Virus record (IMG/VR): IMGVR_UViG_3300025759_000472
Coordinates: 1-29,426 of that record
DNA: 29,426 bases
Source: a virus
Reading direction: 5' to 3' (one strand)
The stretch's first letter is position 1; every line of letters begins with the position of its first letter. Made by a program: the position numbers and the translations under genes. The notes beneath the pieces are model-generated. The model saw only the letters and a list, made by a program, of their open reading frames with translations, did not search any database and was not told where the DNA came from. Shown one piece after another: positions 11,371-19,563 of the stretch.

Positions 11371-13602
11371 ATGGCTGAAATGAAAGATCACGAACTCTTG
11401 GCAATGGTGCGGCGGGAAAGCCAAGCCGCGCAGTCTTATATCACTTCCGAGATTTCCCAAGACCGCGAAGATGCGATGGACCGCTATTTTGGGCGGGATT
11501 ACGGCGACGAGCAAGCGGGCCGCTCCAAAGTTGTGATGCGTGATGTCCTGGAAACTATCGAGTGGGTTATGCCCTCTCTGCTTCGCATTTTTGTCTCTGG
11601 CGACGATATTGTTAGCTATGATCCAGAAGGGCCAGAAGATGAGCAATTTGCAGAACAAGCCACAGACCTCGCCAACGTAGTTTTCTATAAAGACAACAAC
11701 GGTTTCTTAATCCTCCACACTTGGTTTAAGGACGCGCTCCTACAGAAGATGGGTGTTGTCAAATCTTTTTGGGACGAGAGCGAAGTAACCAAACGTGAAA
11801 CTTACACCGACCTTGATGCTCAGACTTTCGTCGCCCTTGTGTCGCCCGATAACGTGGAGGTGGTCGAGCATACAGAGCGCACCCTTGACGGAGAAGAGTA
11901 CCAAGAGCCGGAAGAAGAAGATGAAGACGGTTTAATCCTGTTTGATCGACCGCAGACAACACACGATGTTACGCTTATCAAGACGCAAGAAAAGCAGCGG
12001 ATTGTTATTGAGAACATCCCTCCTGAAGAATTTTATATGTCGTATGACGCGGCAGACCCAGACAAGGCAAGGTTCCTAGAACATAAAGTCCAGAAGACCC
12101 GCAGCGACCTTATCAGCGACGGCTTTGATAAAAAGCTGGTAATGATGATCCCCGGTATGCACGAGGATGACGAGAACGGGGAAGCCCAGGCTCGTCACGG
12201 TTCTGCTATCACTGGCCGCGATGACGCAGCAGACCCGATGATGGAAGAGGTCGAGCTACACGAGAGTTACCTGTACGTTGACACTGATGGTGACGGCGTG
12301 GCCGAGTGGACCCGCGTGTTGTGGGGTGGCTCTATGATCTTGGAGCGCGACCAAGTGGATAAGCAACCGTTCTCGGTTGTCTGCCCCATCCTTATCCCCC
12401 ACCGCGCCTATGGCTTGTCCCTGGCCGACTTGATTATGGATTTGACCCGCATCCGTACCGTTATTATGCGTCAGACGCTTGATAGCCTATATCTTGCGAA
12501 CAACCCGGAGAGAGAAGTTGACGTTAATAAGATCGTTGATATGGATGATTTCCTCACGACTCGCTCGGGCGGAATTAAGCGTGTCGAACAAATTGGTGCG
12601 AGCCGCGAAATTGCACATCCTTTTGTCGCCAAAGAGAGTTTCGCAATGCTGGACGGGTTGGATGCGCTAGAGACTAAGCGCACTGGCGTCTCTGATATGG
12701 CGATGGCGGTTGATGCTGAAATCCTCCAGAACCAAACTGCTACTGCATCCAACAACGGCATGGCTGTGAAGAACCAGCGTGTCGAAATGATTGCCCGCAT
12801 CTTTGCGGAGACGGGCGTTAAACACCTATTCCGTCGCATTCTCCATTTACTCGTTGAGAACCAGACTAAAGAGCGTGTTGTCCGCATCCGCAATGAGTGG
12901 GTGCCTATGAACACAAACGGCTGGAACCCTGAGATGGATGTCAGCATCAATGTTGGCCTTGGGCATGGCTCCCGTGACCAGCAGATGATGTTCTTAAACG
13001 GGCTTTTACAAATCCAGAAAGACCTCATCCAATCGCCACAGATGCGGATGGTCAGACCTAAACACGTTTACAATACGGTTGAACAGTTGACGCGGAATAT
13101 CGGGTATAAAAACCCCGACAAGTTCTTTGACGACCCTGGCGACCAGCCGATTGAGATGCCGCAACCTGGGCCTGATCCGAATGAGATGATGATCCGGGCG
13201 CAGATGCAAATTGAGCAACTAAAGGCGCAAGTTGCTATGCAGAGGGCACAGCTAGATAACGAGAACACCGACAACAAGCTGCGTCTATCGCACCACGAGG
13301 CAATGCAGAAGTTGGAACTCGAAAGCGAGCGGCTTGAGATTGAGCGCGAGAAGATTGCCGCCAGTATGCAAGAGGTGGCCGCTAAAATTAGAAGCGACGA
13401 GGCGAAGGCGGCAGCGCAGCTTGAGGCTAACGCGCAGAAAGTTCTATCGGAGAAAGAAGAAAAAGAGCGGGACCGCGAGTCGAACGCTATGGAAAGGGAA
13501 CGTGAACGTGCGGCGCAGATTGAGGCTGCTAGGTCTAGAACATCTCGCAGCGTTAGCGTCGAGCGTAACGAAGACGGCTCTTTAAGCGGGAGCATTGATT
13601 AG
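11371..13602 (+). CDS. Portal protein, P22 gp1 type
   Basis: 743 residues, near the 725 of P22 gp1. N-terminal region EISQDREDAMDRYFGRDYGD, KVVMRDVLETIEWVMPSLLR and IFVSGDDIVSY is diagnostic of this portal family. The core includes IVIENIPPEEFYMSYDA and CPILIPHRAYGLSLADLIMD; DMAMAVDAEILQNQTATASN precedes the stem/crown. From about residue 595 to 725 there is a long charged coiled coil (barrel-like C-terminus). Twelve copies form the unique vertex through which DNA enters and leaves. It follows terL with a 49-base gap and a GGTGG ribosome site. Confidence 0.95.
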   Translation: MAEMKDHELLAMVRRESQAAQSYITSEISQDREDAMDRYFGRDYGDEQAGRSKVVMRDVLETIEWVMPSLLRIFVSGDDIVSYDPEGPEDEQFAEQATDLANVVFYKDNNGFLILHTWFKDALLQKMGVVKSFWDESEVTKRETYTDLDAQTFVALVSPDNVEVVEHTERTLDGEEYQEPEEEDEDGLILFDRPQTTHDVTLIKTQEKQRIVIENIPPEEFYMSYDAADPDKARFLEHKVQKTRSDLISDGFDKKLVMMIPGMHEDDENGEAQARHGSAITGRDDAADPMMEEVELHESYLYVDTDGDGVAEWTRVLWGGSMILERDQVDKQPFSVVCPILIPHRAYGLSLADLIMDLTRIRTVIMRQTLDSLYLANNPEREVDVNKIVDMDDFLTTRSGGIKRVEQIGASREIAHPFVAKESFAMLDGLDALETKRTGVSDMAMAVDAEILQNQTATASNNGMAVKNQRVEMIARIFAETGVKHLFRRILHLLVENQTKERVVRIRNEWVPMNTNGWNPEMDVSINVGLGHGSRDQQMMFLNGLLQIQKDLIQSPQMRMVRPKHVYNTVEQLTRNIGYKNPDKFFDDPGDQPIEMPQPGPDPNEMMIRAQMQIEQLKAQVAMQRAQLDNENTDNKLRLSHHEAMQKLELESERLEIEREKIAASMQEVAAKIRSDEAKAAAQLEANAQKVLSEKEEKERDRESNAMERERERAAQIEAARSRTSRSVSVERNEDGSLSGSID

Positions 13603-13727
13603 TGGTTGAACAGGTTAAAGAGAGTTTCATTCCTGTTGCTGGAACGCAAACAAACCTAGAGACTATTGAAGTCACCAATGATCGCGGCGAAAAAGTCCAC
13701 CGCGAAGCCGTTTTTATGGGCGGCTAA
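13602..13727 (+). CDS. 41-aa micro-protein downstream of portal
   Basis: GTG start overlapping the portal stop (TAGTG) with GGGAG ten bases upstream. Product begins MVEQVKESFIPVAGTQTNLE and ends with EKVHREAVFMGG. VHREAV-type endings occur in small virion-operon proteins of other phages, as far as I recall. Without it there would be a 138-base coding gap in a very compact operon. Role unknown; a minor capsid or assembly factor is possible. Confidence 0.65.
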   Translation: MVEQVKESFIPVAGTQTNLETIEVTNDRGEKVHREAVFMGG

Positions 13728-13956
13728 CGGTGCATTGACCATGGGGCTTCTTAACGACACACCAGCGCAGGGGCTTTTGTCTGAGATGAACCGCACTGAC
13801 GCGATGCGTCGGGCGAGGCACCGCTCATTCCAACAGACTGGCGGGACGCCTTGGGTTGATATTGCGAACGGCGTCTTAGGCATGATTGCGGAGCCTATTG
13901 AGGCAATGAAGGCTGATGCAATGGCGCAGTATTACGGGATGCCATCAACAGGGGAA
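13727..13956 (+). repeat. Duplicated 5' module, copy 1
   Basis: Covers the junction ACGGTGCATTGAC and the first about 72 codons of 13741-15135. It is closely similar at DNA level to 15135-15363; protein similarity continues weakly to about residue 105. A tandem duplication followed by C-terminal replacement explains it. Confidence 0.85.
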
Positions 13957-15135
13957 ATCCCGAAAAACATTATCCAAGGTATTGGGGGTGCTGGTTTAAG
14001 CGCGGGGGCTTTGGGGCTTCGCCTCATGCCGCGTGGGGCGTTGGCGGCTAACGTGTGGCAGGGTTCGCCGCACAAGTATGGCCCTGAAGGTGCGCGTGAA
14101 TCGCTCAAGCATATCGGCAAGGGCGAAGGCGCTCAGGCTTACGGTTGGGGCCGGTATGATGCGGGGGCGCAGAGTGTCGGGGAACAGTATAAGCGCGCTC
14201 TACAGCGGGGTTTCGAAACAGCCGACGAGGCCGCTGGATTGTATCTAAAGGAAATGGGCGGGGACCGGCTATCTGCACTTGCTGCAATGAAAGACCACGC
14301 TCGCGGCGGATTAGGGTATTCTGCAAAGGAAAACGCAGCATTGCGAGATGGGATTAAACTCCTAGAGAGCGGGGCGGATGTACCTGATGTGGAATTGGGC
14401 TACCTCTACAAGCACGACCTCCCTGACGAGGACATAGCGCGTTATATGGATTGGGATGCGCCGTTGAGTGAGCAGCCGGAGAGTGTGCAGATTGCTTTAG
14501 GGTTAAAGCGGGACGCTGCCCGTGATGCTCAGATCAATAAACGCCTGAACGAGATTGACGCTGAAATGAAAGCGAACGCACCAAAGGGCGACACATACGA
14601 CGATCTTTTTGGTGATAATGGCGGTGATATTGATTGGGCGGCATTGCAGATGGAAAAGTCTGCGCTTGAGCGAGAGATAAATAATCAATCTGTTTTTGAC
14701 GTTCTGGGTAATGTCAGTCCTGACCAAGTAACGGGTCGGTGGCTTTACGAAGAATTGATGAACAGGAATGGTGCTATTGATTGGCCTTTAGACGCCACGG
14801 CAGACATGAGGGCGGCAGCAAGAGGCTCTAGTAGACAAGCCGCCTCCGAAGCCCTCGCCCGCGCTGGCATCCCCGGCCTTAAATACTATGACGGATCAAG
14901 CAGAACGGCAGCATCCCCGAAGGTTGTTAAGGCAGATGACGGGTATGATGTTTTTTGGGGAAATGACCCGCGCCCCGTTGATAGGTTTAAGACTAAAGCG
15001 GAAGCCGAAGCGGTGGCGGCGGAAATTGATGGCAGAACCCGAAACTACGTCACCTGGGACCAAGACGTTCTGAACCGCATGAAGTTGCTGGAGCGGAACG
15101 GTGAGCCTATGGGACTTTTGGATACAGTGGAATGA
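13741..15135 (+). CDS. Probable virion-delivered protein with ART-like domain
   Basis: 464 residues from ATG 13741 (the frame opens earlier but the paralogue shares this start and its upstream bases). Residues 1-105 are the shared module (MGLLNDTPAQ, RARHRSFQQTGGTPWVDI, GMIAEPIEAM). From 106 the protein resembles ADP-ribosyltransferase-like domains of phage polyvalent proteins: WQGSPHKYGP (106-115), GEGAQAYGWGRYDAG (128-142), then GIPGLKYYDGSSR (376-388) and RNYVTWDQDVL (434-444). The usual His of HGS is Gln here, so activity is uncertain. Residues 389-433 interrupt the conserved SR...NYV junction with a small insert. Placement between portal and scaffold suggests packaging and injection. Confidence 0.7.
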   Translation: MGLLNDTPAQGLLSEMNRTDAMRRARHRSFQQTGGTPWVDIANGVLGMIAEPIEAMKADAMAQYYGMPSTGEIPKNIIQGIGGAGLSAGALGLRLMPRGALAANVWQGSPHKYGPEGARESLKHIGKGEGAQAYGWGRYDAGAQSVGEQYKRALQRGFETADEAAGLYLKEMGGDRLSALAAMKDHARGGLGYSAKENAALRDGIKLLESGADVPDVELGYLYKHDLPDEDIARYMDWDAPLSEQPESVQIALGLKRDAARDAQINKRLNEIDAEMKANAPKGDTYDDLFGDNGGDIDWAALQMEKSALEREINNQSVFDVLGNVSPDQVTGRWLYEELMNRNGAIDWPLDATADMRAAARGSSRQAASEALARAGIPGLKYYDGSSRTAASPKVVKADDGYDVFWGNDPRPVDRFKTKAEAEAVAAEIDGRTRNYVTWDQDVLNRMKLLERNGEPMGLLDTVE

Positions 15136-15363
15136 CGGTGCATTGACATGGGACTGCTTAACGACACACCAGCGCAGGAATTGCTTGCGGAGCGTAACCG
15201 TTTCGATGTGAGGCGTCGGGCGAGGCACCGCTCATTTCAGCAGACGGGTGGCACACCATGGGTTGATATTGTCAATGGCGTTTTAGGCATGATTGCGGAA
15301 CCTATCGAAGCAATGAAGTCTGACGCAATGGGTCAGTATTACGGTGAGCCTTCCTCGGGTGAA
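15135..15363 (+). repeat. Duplicated 5' module, copy 2
   Basis: Second copy of the ACGGTGCATTGAC junction and first 72 codons, beginning at the stop of the first paralogue. Many third-position differences from copy 1 indicate that the duplication is not recent or was acquired by recombination with a relative. Confidence 0.85.
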
Positions 15364-16686
15364 GTCACGAAGAACTTGATTGCGAATATTGGTGGCACAG
15401 GTCTGGCCGCTATGTCCGGCCTACGGATGATGCCTGAAGGGATTTTGGGCGCAAATGTTGGTGGTAAGATTGCTCCAGCAAAAATCGGCCAAGGTAAGAG
15501 TTTTTTAGATGATGAAGTGGCGCTAGGGTTTGATGATGCCGTCAGGGCGCGGCGTAATTATTTTGATGAACAGAGCCGCATCTCAAGAGAGGCTTTAGAG
15601 AAAGCCGAAGACCCGTCAAACAAAAGAGTGGTTGGCACGAAGCCTTCGTATGGCGGCACTTTCGGTGGCGATAAAGTTATCCCGCTTGAGCGGCAACGCG
15701 CATATGACGCTGGGCTTGTGACGGAAGCGCACCCTAAAGCGGCTGACTTCATACAAAACACGCTTCCGGTTGAGGCGTTTGAGGGGCGAAGATTTGTCGC
15801 TCTCCCTGGCGATCAAACAGATGTCGCGCAAATTAAGCGGGTGATGGGGAAGGATGTTGACGAAGAAAACCTTGGCGGGTCACTCAATTCGCTGTTCGGG
15901 GAGGGCTGGCAATCGGGTCGCGTTAAGATGAACCCCTTGGCAAAGGTTGTTGAAAAGTTTGACGATGAAGAAGTTTTAGGTTCGTTTTTGACGATGGGCG
16001 GGGCATCAAGTGACTTTCAGCCAGTGACATCGCGTCTGCTTTCTGCTGTTGCAGACCCAGAGGCAATTTCAAAAGAAGGCGCGGCGGTCATTGATAAACT
16101 TGTGAGGTTAAACAAAAACGCAAAAGGCGAGCTAAAATTTGCAGGGTATCCGGGGGTTAAGTCTTCTGAATTTGCGCCTTGGCTTCTTGGCCTGTCAAAT
16201 ACAAAAAGATCAGGGTTTTTGAAGGCTCTTACAAAATTTCCAGCGGCGCTTAAGGATGAAGTGCCAACAGGCATGGCACCATATGAGTTGATACCGGGAT
16301 TTGACATCCCCGCTGTGCGTCACGCAATTACTCGTCCAGAGATGAGAAATAAGATACTGCATCCGAGTGACCCGTCGCTTGGAGACGTTAACTTCTTCCA
16401 GCAGGGCGGAAAATTGCGAAAATCTTCCGAAATAGGGACGCCACATGATGCGTTTGACCTTGCCCTCCCCGGTGGCAGAGAGGGAGAGTTTGAGAAGTCG
16501 TTTGAATATCCTATGAGCCTGTTGTTTGATGACTATATAGCCGATAGGCGTGCAGTCGGGTCCACAGGAAATGATTTCAGCCCGCTATTTATGAATATGC
16601 TTAATGTTGATGAGCCTGTTTCAGTCATGACACCAGAGAAAGTGGAGCGATTTAAACGGTACGAAAAGATTTGGAATGAGCGTTAA
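15148..16686 (+). CDS. Paralogue sharing N-terminal module, unknown C-terminal domain
   Basis: 512 residues. Residues 1-105 match the preceding protein (MGLLNDTPAQ, RRARHRSFQQTGGTPWVDIV). The remainder is unrelated to it: a linker with DDAVRARRNYFDEQSRISRE, GGTFGGDKVIPLERQRAYDA, LSNTKRSGFLKALTKFPAAL, VRHAITRPEMRNKIL and HDAFDLALPGGREGEFE. The TKRxxFxKAL...R.AIT.PxMR pattern recalls large polyvalent-protein-associated domains, without certainty. A role as an internal virion or injected protein is inferred from the shared module and location. Its TAA shares TTAA (16683-16686) with the stop of the convergent gene. Confidence 0.7.
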   Translation: MGLLNDTPAQELLAERNRFDVRRRARHRSFQQTGGTPWVDIVNGVLGMIAEPIEAMKSDAMGQYYGEPSSGEVTKNLIANIGGTGLAAMSGLRMMPEGILGANVGGKIAPAKIGQGKSFLDDEVALGFDDAVRARRNYFDEQSRISREALEKAEDPSNKRVVGTKPSYGGTFGGDKVIPLERQRAYDAGLVTEAHPKAADFIQNTLPVEAFEGRRFVALPGDQTDVAQIKRVMGKDVDEENLGGSLNSLFGEGWQSGRVKMNPLAKVVEKFDDEEVLGSFLTMGGASSDFQPVTSRLLSAVADPEAISKEGAAVIDKLVRLNKNAKGELKFAGYPGVKSSEFAPWLLGLSNTKRSGFLKALTKFPAALKDEVPTGMAPYELIPGFDIPAVRHAITRPEMRNKILHPSDPSLGDVNFFQQGGKLRKSSEIGTPHDAFDLALPGGREGEFEKSFEYPMSLLFDDYIADRRAVGSTGNDFSPLFMNMLNVDEPVSVMTPEKVERFKRYEKIWNER

Positions 16687-16841
16687 CGCATGATCCCAAG
16701 CACATCAGCGACTTCAAACAAAAAATCTTTTATTTCTTGTTCGCTTTTCGCGTCAACGGTTATGCCAGCCCATAGTGGCGGCACGATTTCGGCGAACCAT
16801 TCTTCGCGCTCGTCCTGTCCCATCTCGTCGAATTTTGCCAT
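16683..16841 (-). CDS. Reverse-oriented 52-aa moron-like gene
   Basis: The only leftward gene in the late region. ATG at 16841 after a strong AGGGAGAG; product starts MAKFDEMGQDEREEWFAEIV and is acidic and helical (SEQEIKDFLFEVADVLGIMR). It has its own promoter with an AATGTACC box just upstream (16863-16896), the early-type control. Its stop codon overlaps that of 15148-16686 in opposite orientation. This is the profile of a moron: a self-contained accessory gene expressed out of phase with its surroundings. Function unknown; anti-defence or superinfection roles are possible guesses. Confidence 0.7.
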   Translation of the reverse strand: MAKFDEMGQDEREEWFAEIVPPLWAGITVDAKSEQEIKDFLFEVADVLGIMR

Positions 16842-16862
16842 TTTATCTCTCCCTAAATTGAC

Positions 16863-16896
16863 GGTACATTGTATAGAGTTGACGGCATAGACGCAA
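16863..16896 (-). promoter_or_regulatory. Promoter and operator of the reverse gene
   Basis: TTGCGT (complement of 16891-16896), 17-bp spacer, TACAAT (complement of 16868-16873; 5 of 6 to consensus). The -10 is followed directly by GTACC, so AATGTACC (complement of 16863-16870) overlaps the -10 and start region. TTGCGT is also a possible -35 at the 1.5 kb promoter. Confidence 0.7.
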
Positions 16897-16935
16897 GTAA
16901 ATCCTTGTGTTACATTATATCGGAAAGGTTCGATT

Positions 16936-18216
16936 ATGGCTTACAGTTGGCAATCAAGACAGGTAGCGCAGCCGTTGCTAGGTAATACGTCGCTTGACGT
17001 TGCGCCTAATGCTGCTATTGGCAACCCGTATATCCCAGTGGATTATCTGTCTAGCTACCTGGACAGAAACAATGCCTTTCGCATCCCGCAGCGCGATTAT
17101 CAGCAATGGTATTTGCAGAACGATGAGCCAGAAGCCCCGAAGAAGGGCTTGGAACGTGGGCTGCTAGGGAACGAGGATGTATTTGGAAAGAGGGAGGACG
17201 ACCGTGGACGGGATGATTACGCTGATCCGAATGCTGATCGAGTTACTGTAGGCTACGACGATATGCCTGGGTTCATCGCTGACCCGCTACAGGCATTTGA
17301 TGAAAGTCTGGTTGGGCTTTCCACGAACATTAATAACGGGCTGGCCGATGCCTTTGACAATCCGTTTGGCGGGATTAAAGACGCTATCGAAGACCCTGTT
17401 GGGACTTATGCATCACTCGATCCTTCTACAAAACTTTCTGCCGCTAGCTTACTCGGCTCATCCCTCACAGGAATGCCGGGTGTCGGGCTAATTGCAGAGG
17501 GCGTTCTTGGTGCTGTTGACCCTGATGTTCCGGGTCAAGTCACCACGGGGTCAATTCTTGGGCAGTTAGCTGGTTTCGGTCTGCTTGGTCTTCCTGGCAT
17601 GATTGCGGGTGGGTATTTAGGGCGGAATATGGGGGCGTCTAACGCCATGCAAGACACCCTTGGTATGGTTGGCCCTAACGCTCCGGGCTGGGGCGGCGGC
17701 TGGAGAGGTGCGCTAGGCTTGGATAGCGTAGCCGACCAGATGGAGAATTATTACAGCCAAAACAAGGCTTGGAGCGACTTTGACGCCAAGAATGATCTAG
17801 GCCGAAGTGGGTTTGACGCCATGAGTGTGGATGTTGGTGGCTATGACCCAGGCATCGACGCCCAAGGTCAGGCGACGGGCCAGGATGATGGGTACGGAGT
17901 TAGCGACTCTGACGCGAATGACGACAAGATTGTTTGTACGGCCATGAACGAGCGTTATGGCTTCGGCTCATTCCGAAATGCTATTTGGCTTGAGTATGGG
18001 CGAAAGATGGCCCCTGAGTATCAAAAGGGATATCACGCTATATTCCGACCACTTCTCAAAGTGAAGGCGTTGCAGCCAATCCTCGAGCATATTGCGCGTC
18101 ATCGCACAGCAGATATTTGGAAGCAGAAGAGAGGGAAGCGTTCCCCTCTCGGGGCAGCGTATCGCGCTGTTTTGGAGCCGCTTTGCTATATGGTAGGAAA
18201 ATACATTGCCAAATAA
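16936..18216 (+). CDS. Probable virion protein with conserved C-terminal phage domain
   Basis: 426 residues, start after GGAAAGG. The N-terminal half is low-complexity and acidic (LERGLLGNEDVFGKREDDRG). A Gly/Ala/Leu-rich central part (about 165-235: SAASLLGSSLTGMPGVGLIA, GQLAGFGLLGLPGMIAGGYL) may insert in or cross a membrane. The C-terminal about 100 residues form a conserved domain found in phage virion proteins: DDKIVCTAMNERYGFGSFRN, GYHAIFRPLL, LEHIARHRTADIWKQKRGKR. Its role is not known to me; an internal or ejection protein fits the membrane-like stretch and location. The 94-base upstream gap holds the reverse gene's promoter and possibly a weak rightward one. Confidence 0.7.
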   Translation: MAYSWQSRQVAQPLLGNTSLDVAPNAAIGNPYIPVDYLSSYLDRNNAFRIPQRDYQQWYLQNDEPEAPKKGLERGLLGNEDVFGKREDDRGRDDYADPNADRVTVGYDDMPGFIADPLQAFDESLVGLSTNINNGLADAFDNPFGGIKDAIEDPVGTYASLDPSTKLSAASLLGSSLTGMPGVGLIAEGVLGAVDPDVPGQVTTGSILGQLAGFGLLGLPGMIAGGYLGRNMGASNAMQDTLGMVGPNAPGWGGGWRGALGLDSVADQMENYYSQNKAWSDFDAKNDLGRSGFDAMSVDVGGYDPGIDAQGQATGQDDGYGVSDSDANDDKIVCTAMNERYGFGSFRNAIWLEYGRKMAPEYQKGYHAIFRPLLKVKALQPILEHIARHRTADIWKQKRGKRSPLGAAYRAVLEPLCYMVGKYIAK

Positions 18217-18490
18217 CAAAGAAATAAAATTACGCGAAGAAATCCAGGCTAGCGTCGAGGCCCAACGCATATTGGCTTCGGCTGAGTTCTCTGATATTAT
18301 GAAAAAATTAGAGGGGCTTTATCTTGACACGGCTTTAGCCCTTCCAGTTGAAGACGATCTTGGTCGCTTCCGGTACTTGGAGGGGATTAAGGTTATAAAA
18401 ATGGTATCCCGCCACCTCGGCAAAATTGCAGAGAGCGGGAAACTGTCGAAGGCGGACCTGAAACGGTTAGAGGATGGTCAGCTTAATTAA
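18206..18490 (+). CDS. Small helical protein before scaffold (94 aa)
   Basis: TTG start at 18206 with TAGGA upstream, overlapping the previous gene by 11 bases. Sequence MPNNKEIKLREEIQASVEAQ, RILASAEFSDIMKKLEGLYL, then a C-terminal helical stretch (KMVSRHLGKIAESGKLSKAD). Entirely alpha-helical and charged, suggesting an assembly or oligomerising protein of the head operon. No family recognised. Confidence 0.75.
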   Translation: MPNNKEIKLREEIQASVEAQRILASAEFSDIMKKLEGLYLDTALALPVEDDLGRFRYLEGIKVIKMVSRHLGKIAESGKLSKADLKRLEDGQLN

Positions 18491-18495
18491 ACGGA

Positions 18496-18535
18496 GCGTC
18501 GAGAGACGCCCTTAACCCAGCGCCCCTTCGGGGGC
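18496..18535 (+). other. Paired tetraloop hairpins before the scaffold gene
   Basis: GCGTC-GAGA-GACGC at 18496-18509 and GCCCC-TTCG-GGGGC at 18522-18535, one GNRA and one UUCG loop, both very stable. No U-run follows. They sit before the highly expressed scaffold and capsid genes, so may protect or process the transcript. Confidence 0.55.
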
Positions 18536-18551
18536 CAGATGGAGACTTAAA

Positions 18552-19538
18552 ATGAGCAATAACCCGCAAGGGACTGCCCATGAAGGGCCGCTAACAAACG
18601 ATCAGGCGGCTGCACTGCTTGTTGGTTCGATGGAGGACAGCAAAAACGCTGCACCCGTCAACGAACCTGATAGCGAAATTGTTGAGGACGAAGAACAGTC
18701 CTCCTTCACCGGAATCGAAGATGCAGATGACACGGCAGAGGTTGCCGCTGATGACGATGATGGGGAAGAGTATGAAGCCGCTGAAAGCGATGAAGACGGC
18801 GACGAGGCATTTGTCATCGAAGTAAACGGTGAGCAAATTACCCTTGACGAAGTTGAGAAGTCTTATTTTCGGCAGCAAGATTACACCAAGAAGACGCAAG
18901 AACTAGCTGCACAGCGAAAGGCTATGGAGCAAGAGGCGGCGTCTATCGCAGCGGAGAGACAGCACTTAAAGCAAATGCTGGACGCTCTTAGCAACCAACA
19001 GGCCCAGGAAGAAAATATCGACTGGGTTAAGTTAGCGGAAGAAGACCCGCTTGAATATACCCGCCAACGGGCGATCTATGACGCGACGGCAGCGCAGCGA
19101 CAAGCTGTAGAGGCAGAGCGGCAGCGCATTGCTCAGTTGGAACAGCAGCAATACCAGCAGCAGATGGTTCAGTATGCCCAAGAGCAAGCTGAACGCATCA
19201 AGGAAGTGATCCCTGAGTTTGCTAGCAAGGAGACTGCGCCAACGTACAAGGCCAACTTGGTCAAGTACATGGAGGGTATCGGCTACTCGAAAGAAGAACT
19301 GAACCAACTTTATGACCACCGTGCGGTTGTTATCGCGGACAAGGCTCGTAAGTATGACGAGTTGATGTCCAAAGATAAGGTCGCTGCCAAAAAGGTCAAA
19401 GGTAAGGCAAAGGTTCTTCGCCCCGGCAAGCCGAAGACTAGCAAAATGGTTGCCCAGAACAACGTCCAGAAGCAAAGGGCTAAACTCCGCAAATCAGGTT
19501 CGCCCAATGATGCAGTTGCATTGCTCATGGGTAATTGA
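18552..19538 (+). CDS. Scaffold-like head assembly protein
   Basis: 328 residues with scaffold architecture rather than a recognisable catalytic motif. Residues 35-90 are extremely acidic (EIVEDEEQSSFTGIEDADDT, ADDDDGEEYEAAESDEDGD). A short folded segment follows (FVIEVNGEQITLDEVEKSYF). From about 120 to 220 there is a Gln/Glu/Arg coiled coil (QRQAVEAERQRIAQLEQQQY). The C-terminus is basic (KKVKGKAKVLRPGKPKTSKM), typical of capsid-binding scaffold tails. It lies immediately upstream of the major capsid gene. It would guide procapsid assembly and then leave. Confidence 0.85.
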   Translation: MSNNPQGTAHEGPLTNDQAAALLVGSMEDSKNAAPVNEPDSEIVEDEEQSSFTGIEDADDTAEVAADDDDGEEYEAAESDEDGDEAFVIEVNGEQITLDEVEKSYFRQQDYTKKTQELAAQRKAMEQEAASIAAERQHLKQMLDALSNQQAQEENIDWVKLAEEDPLEYTRQRAIYDATAAQRQAVEAERQRIAQLEQQQYQQQMVQYAQEQAERIKEVIPEFASKETAPTYKANLVKYMEGIGYSKEELNQLYDHRAVVIADKARKYDELMSKDKVAAKKVKGKAKVLRPGKPKTSKMVAQNNVQKQRAKLRKSGSPNDAVALLMGN

Positions 19539-19563
19539 AACGCTCATTTTAGGAGTTTGAAAA

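Noticed and set aside
16871-16935. Rightward promoter before 16936-18216
   Set aside because: TTGACG at 16880-16885 is too far from the TACATTATAT stretch (26 bp); only a poor TAGACG-17-TACATT pairing exists, so not listed as a feature.
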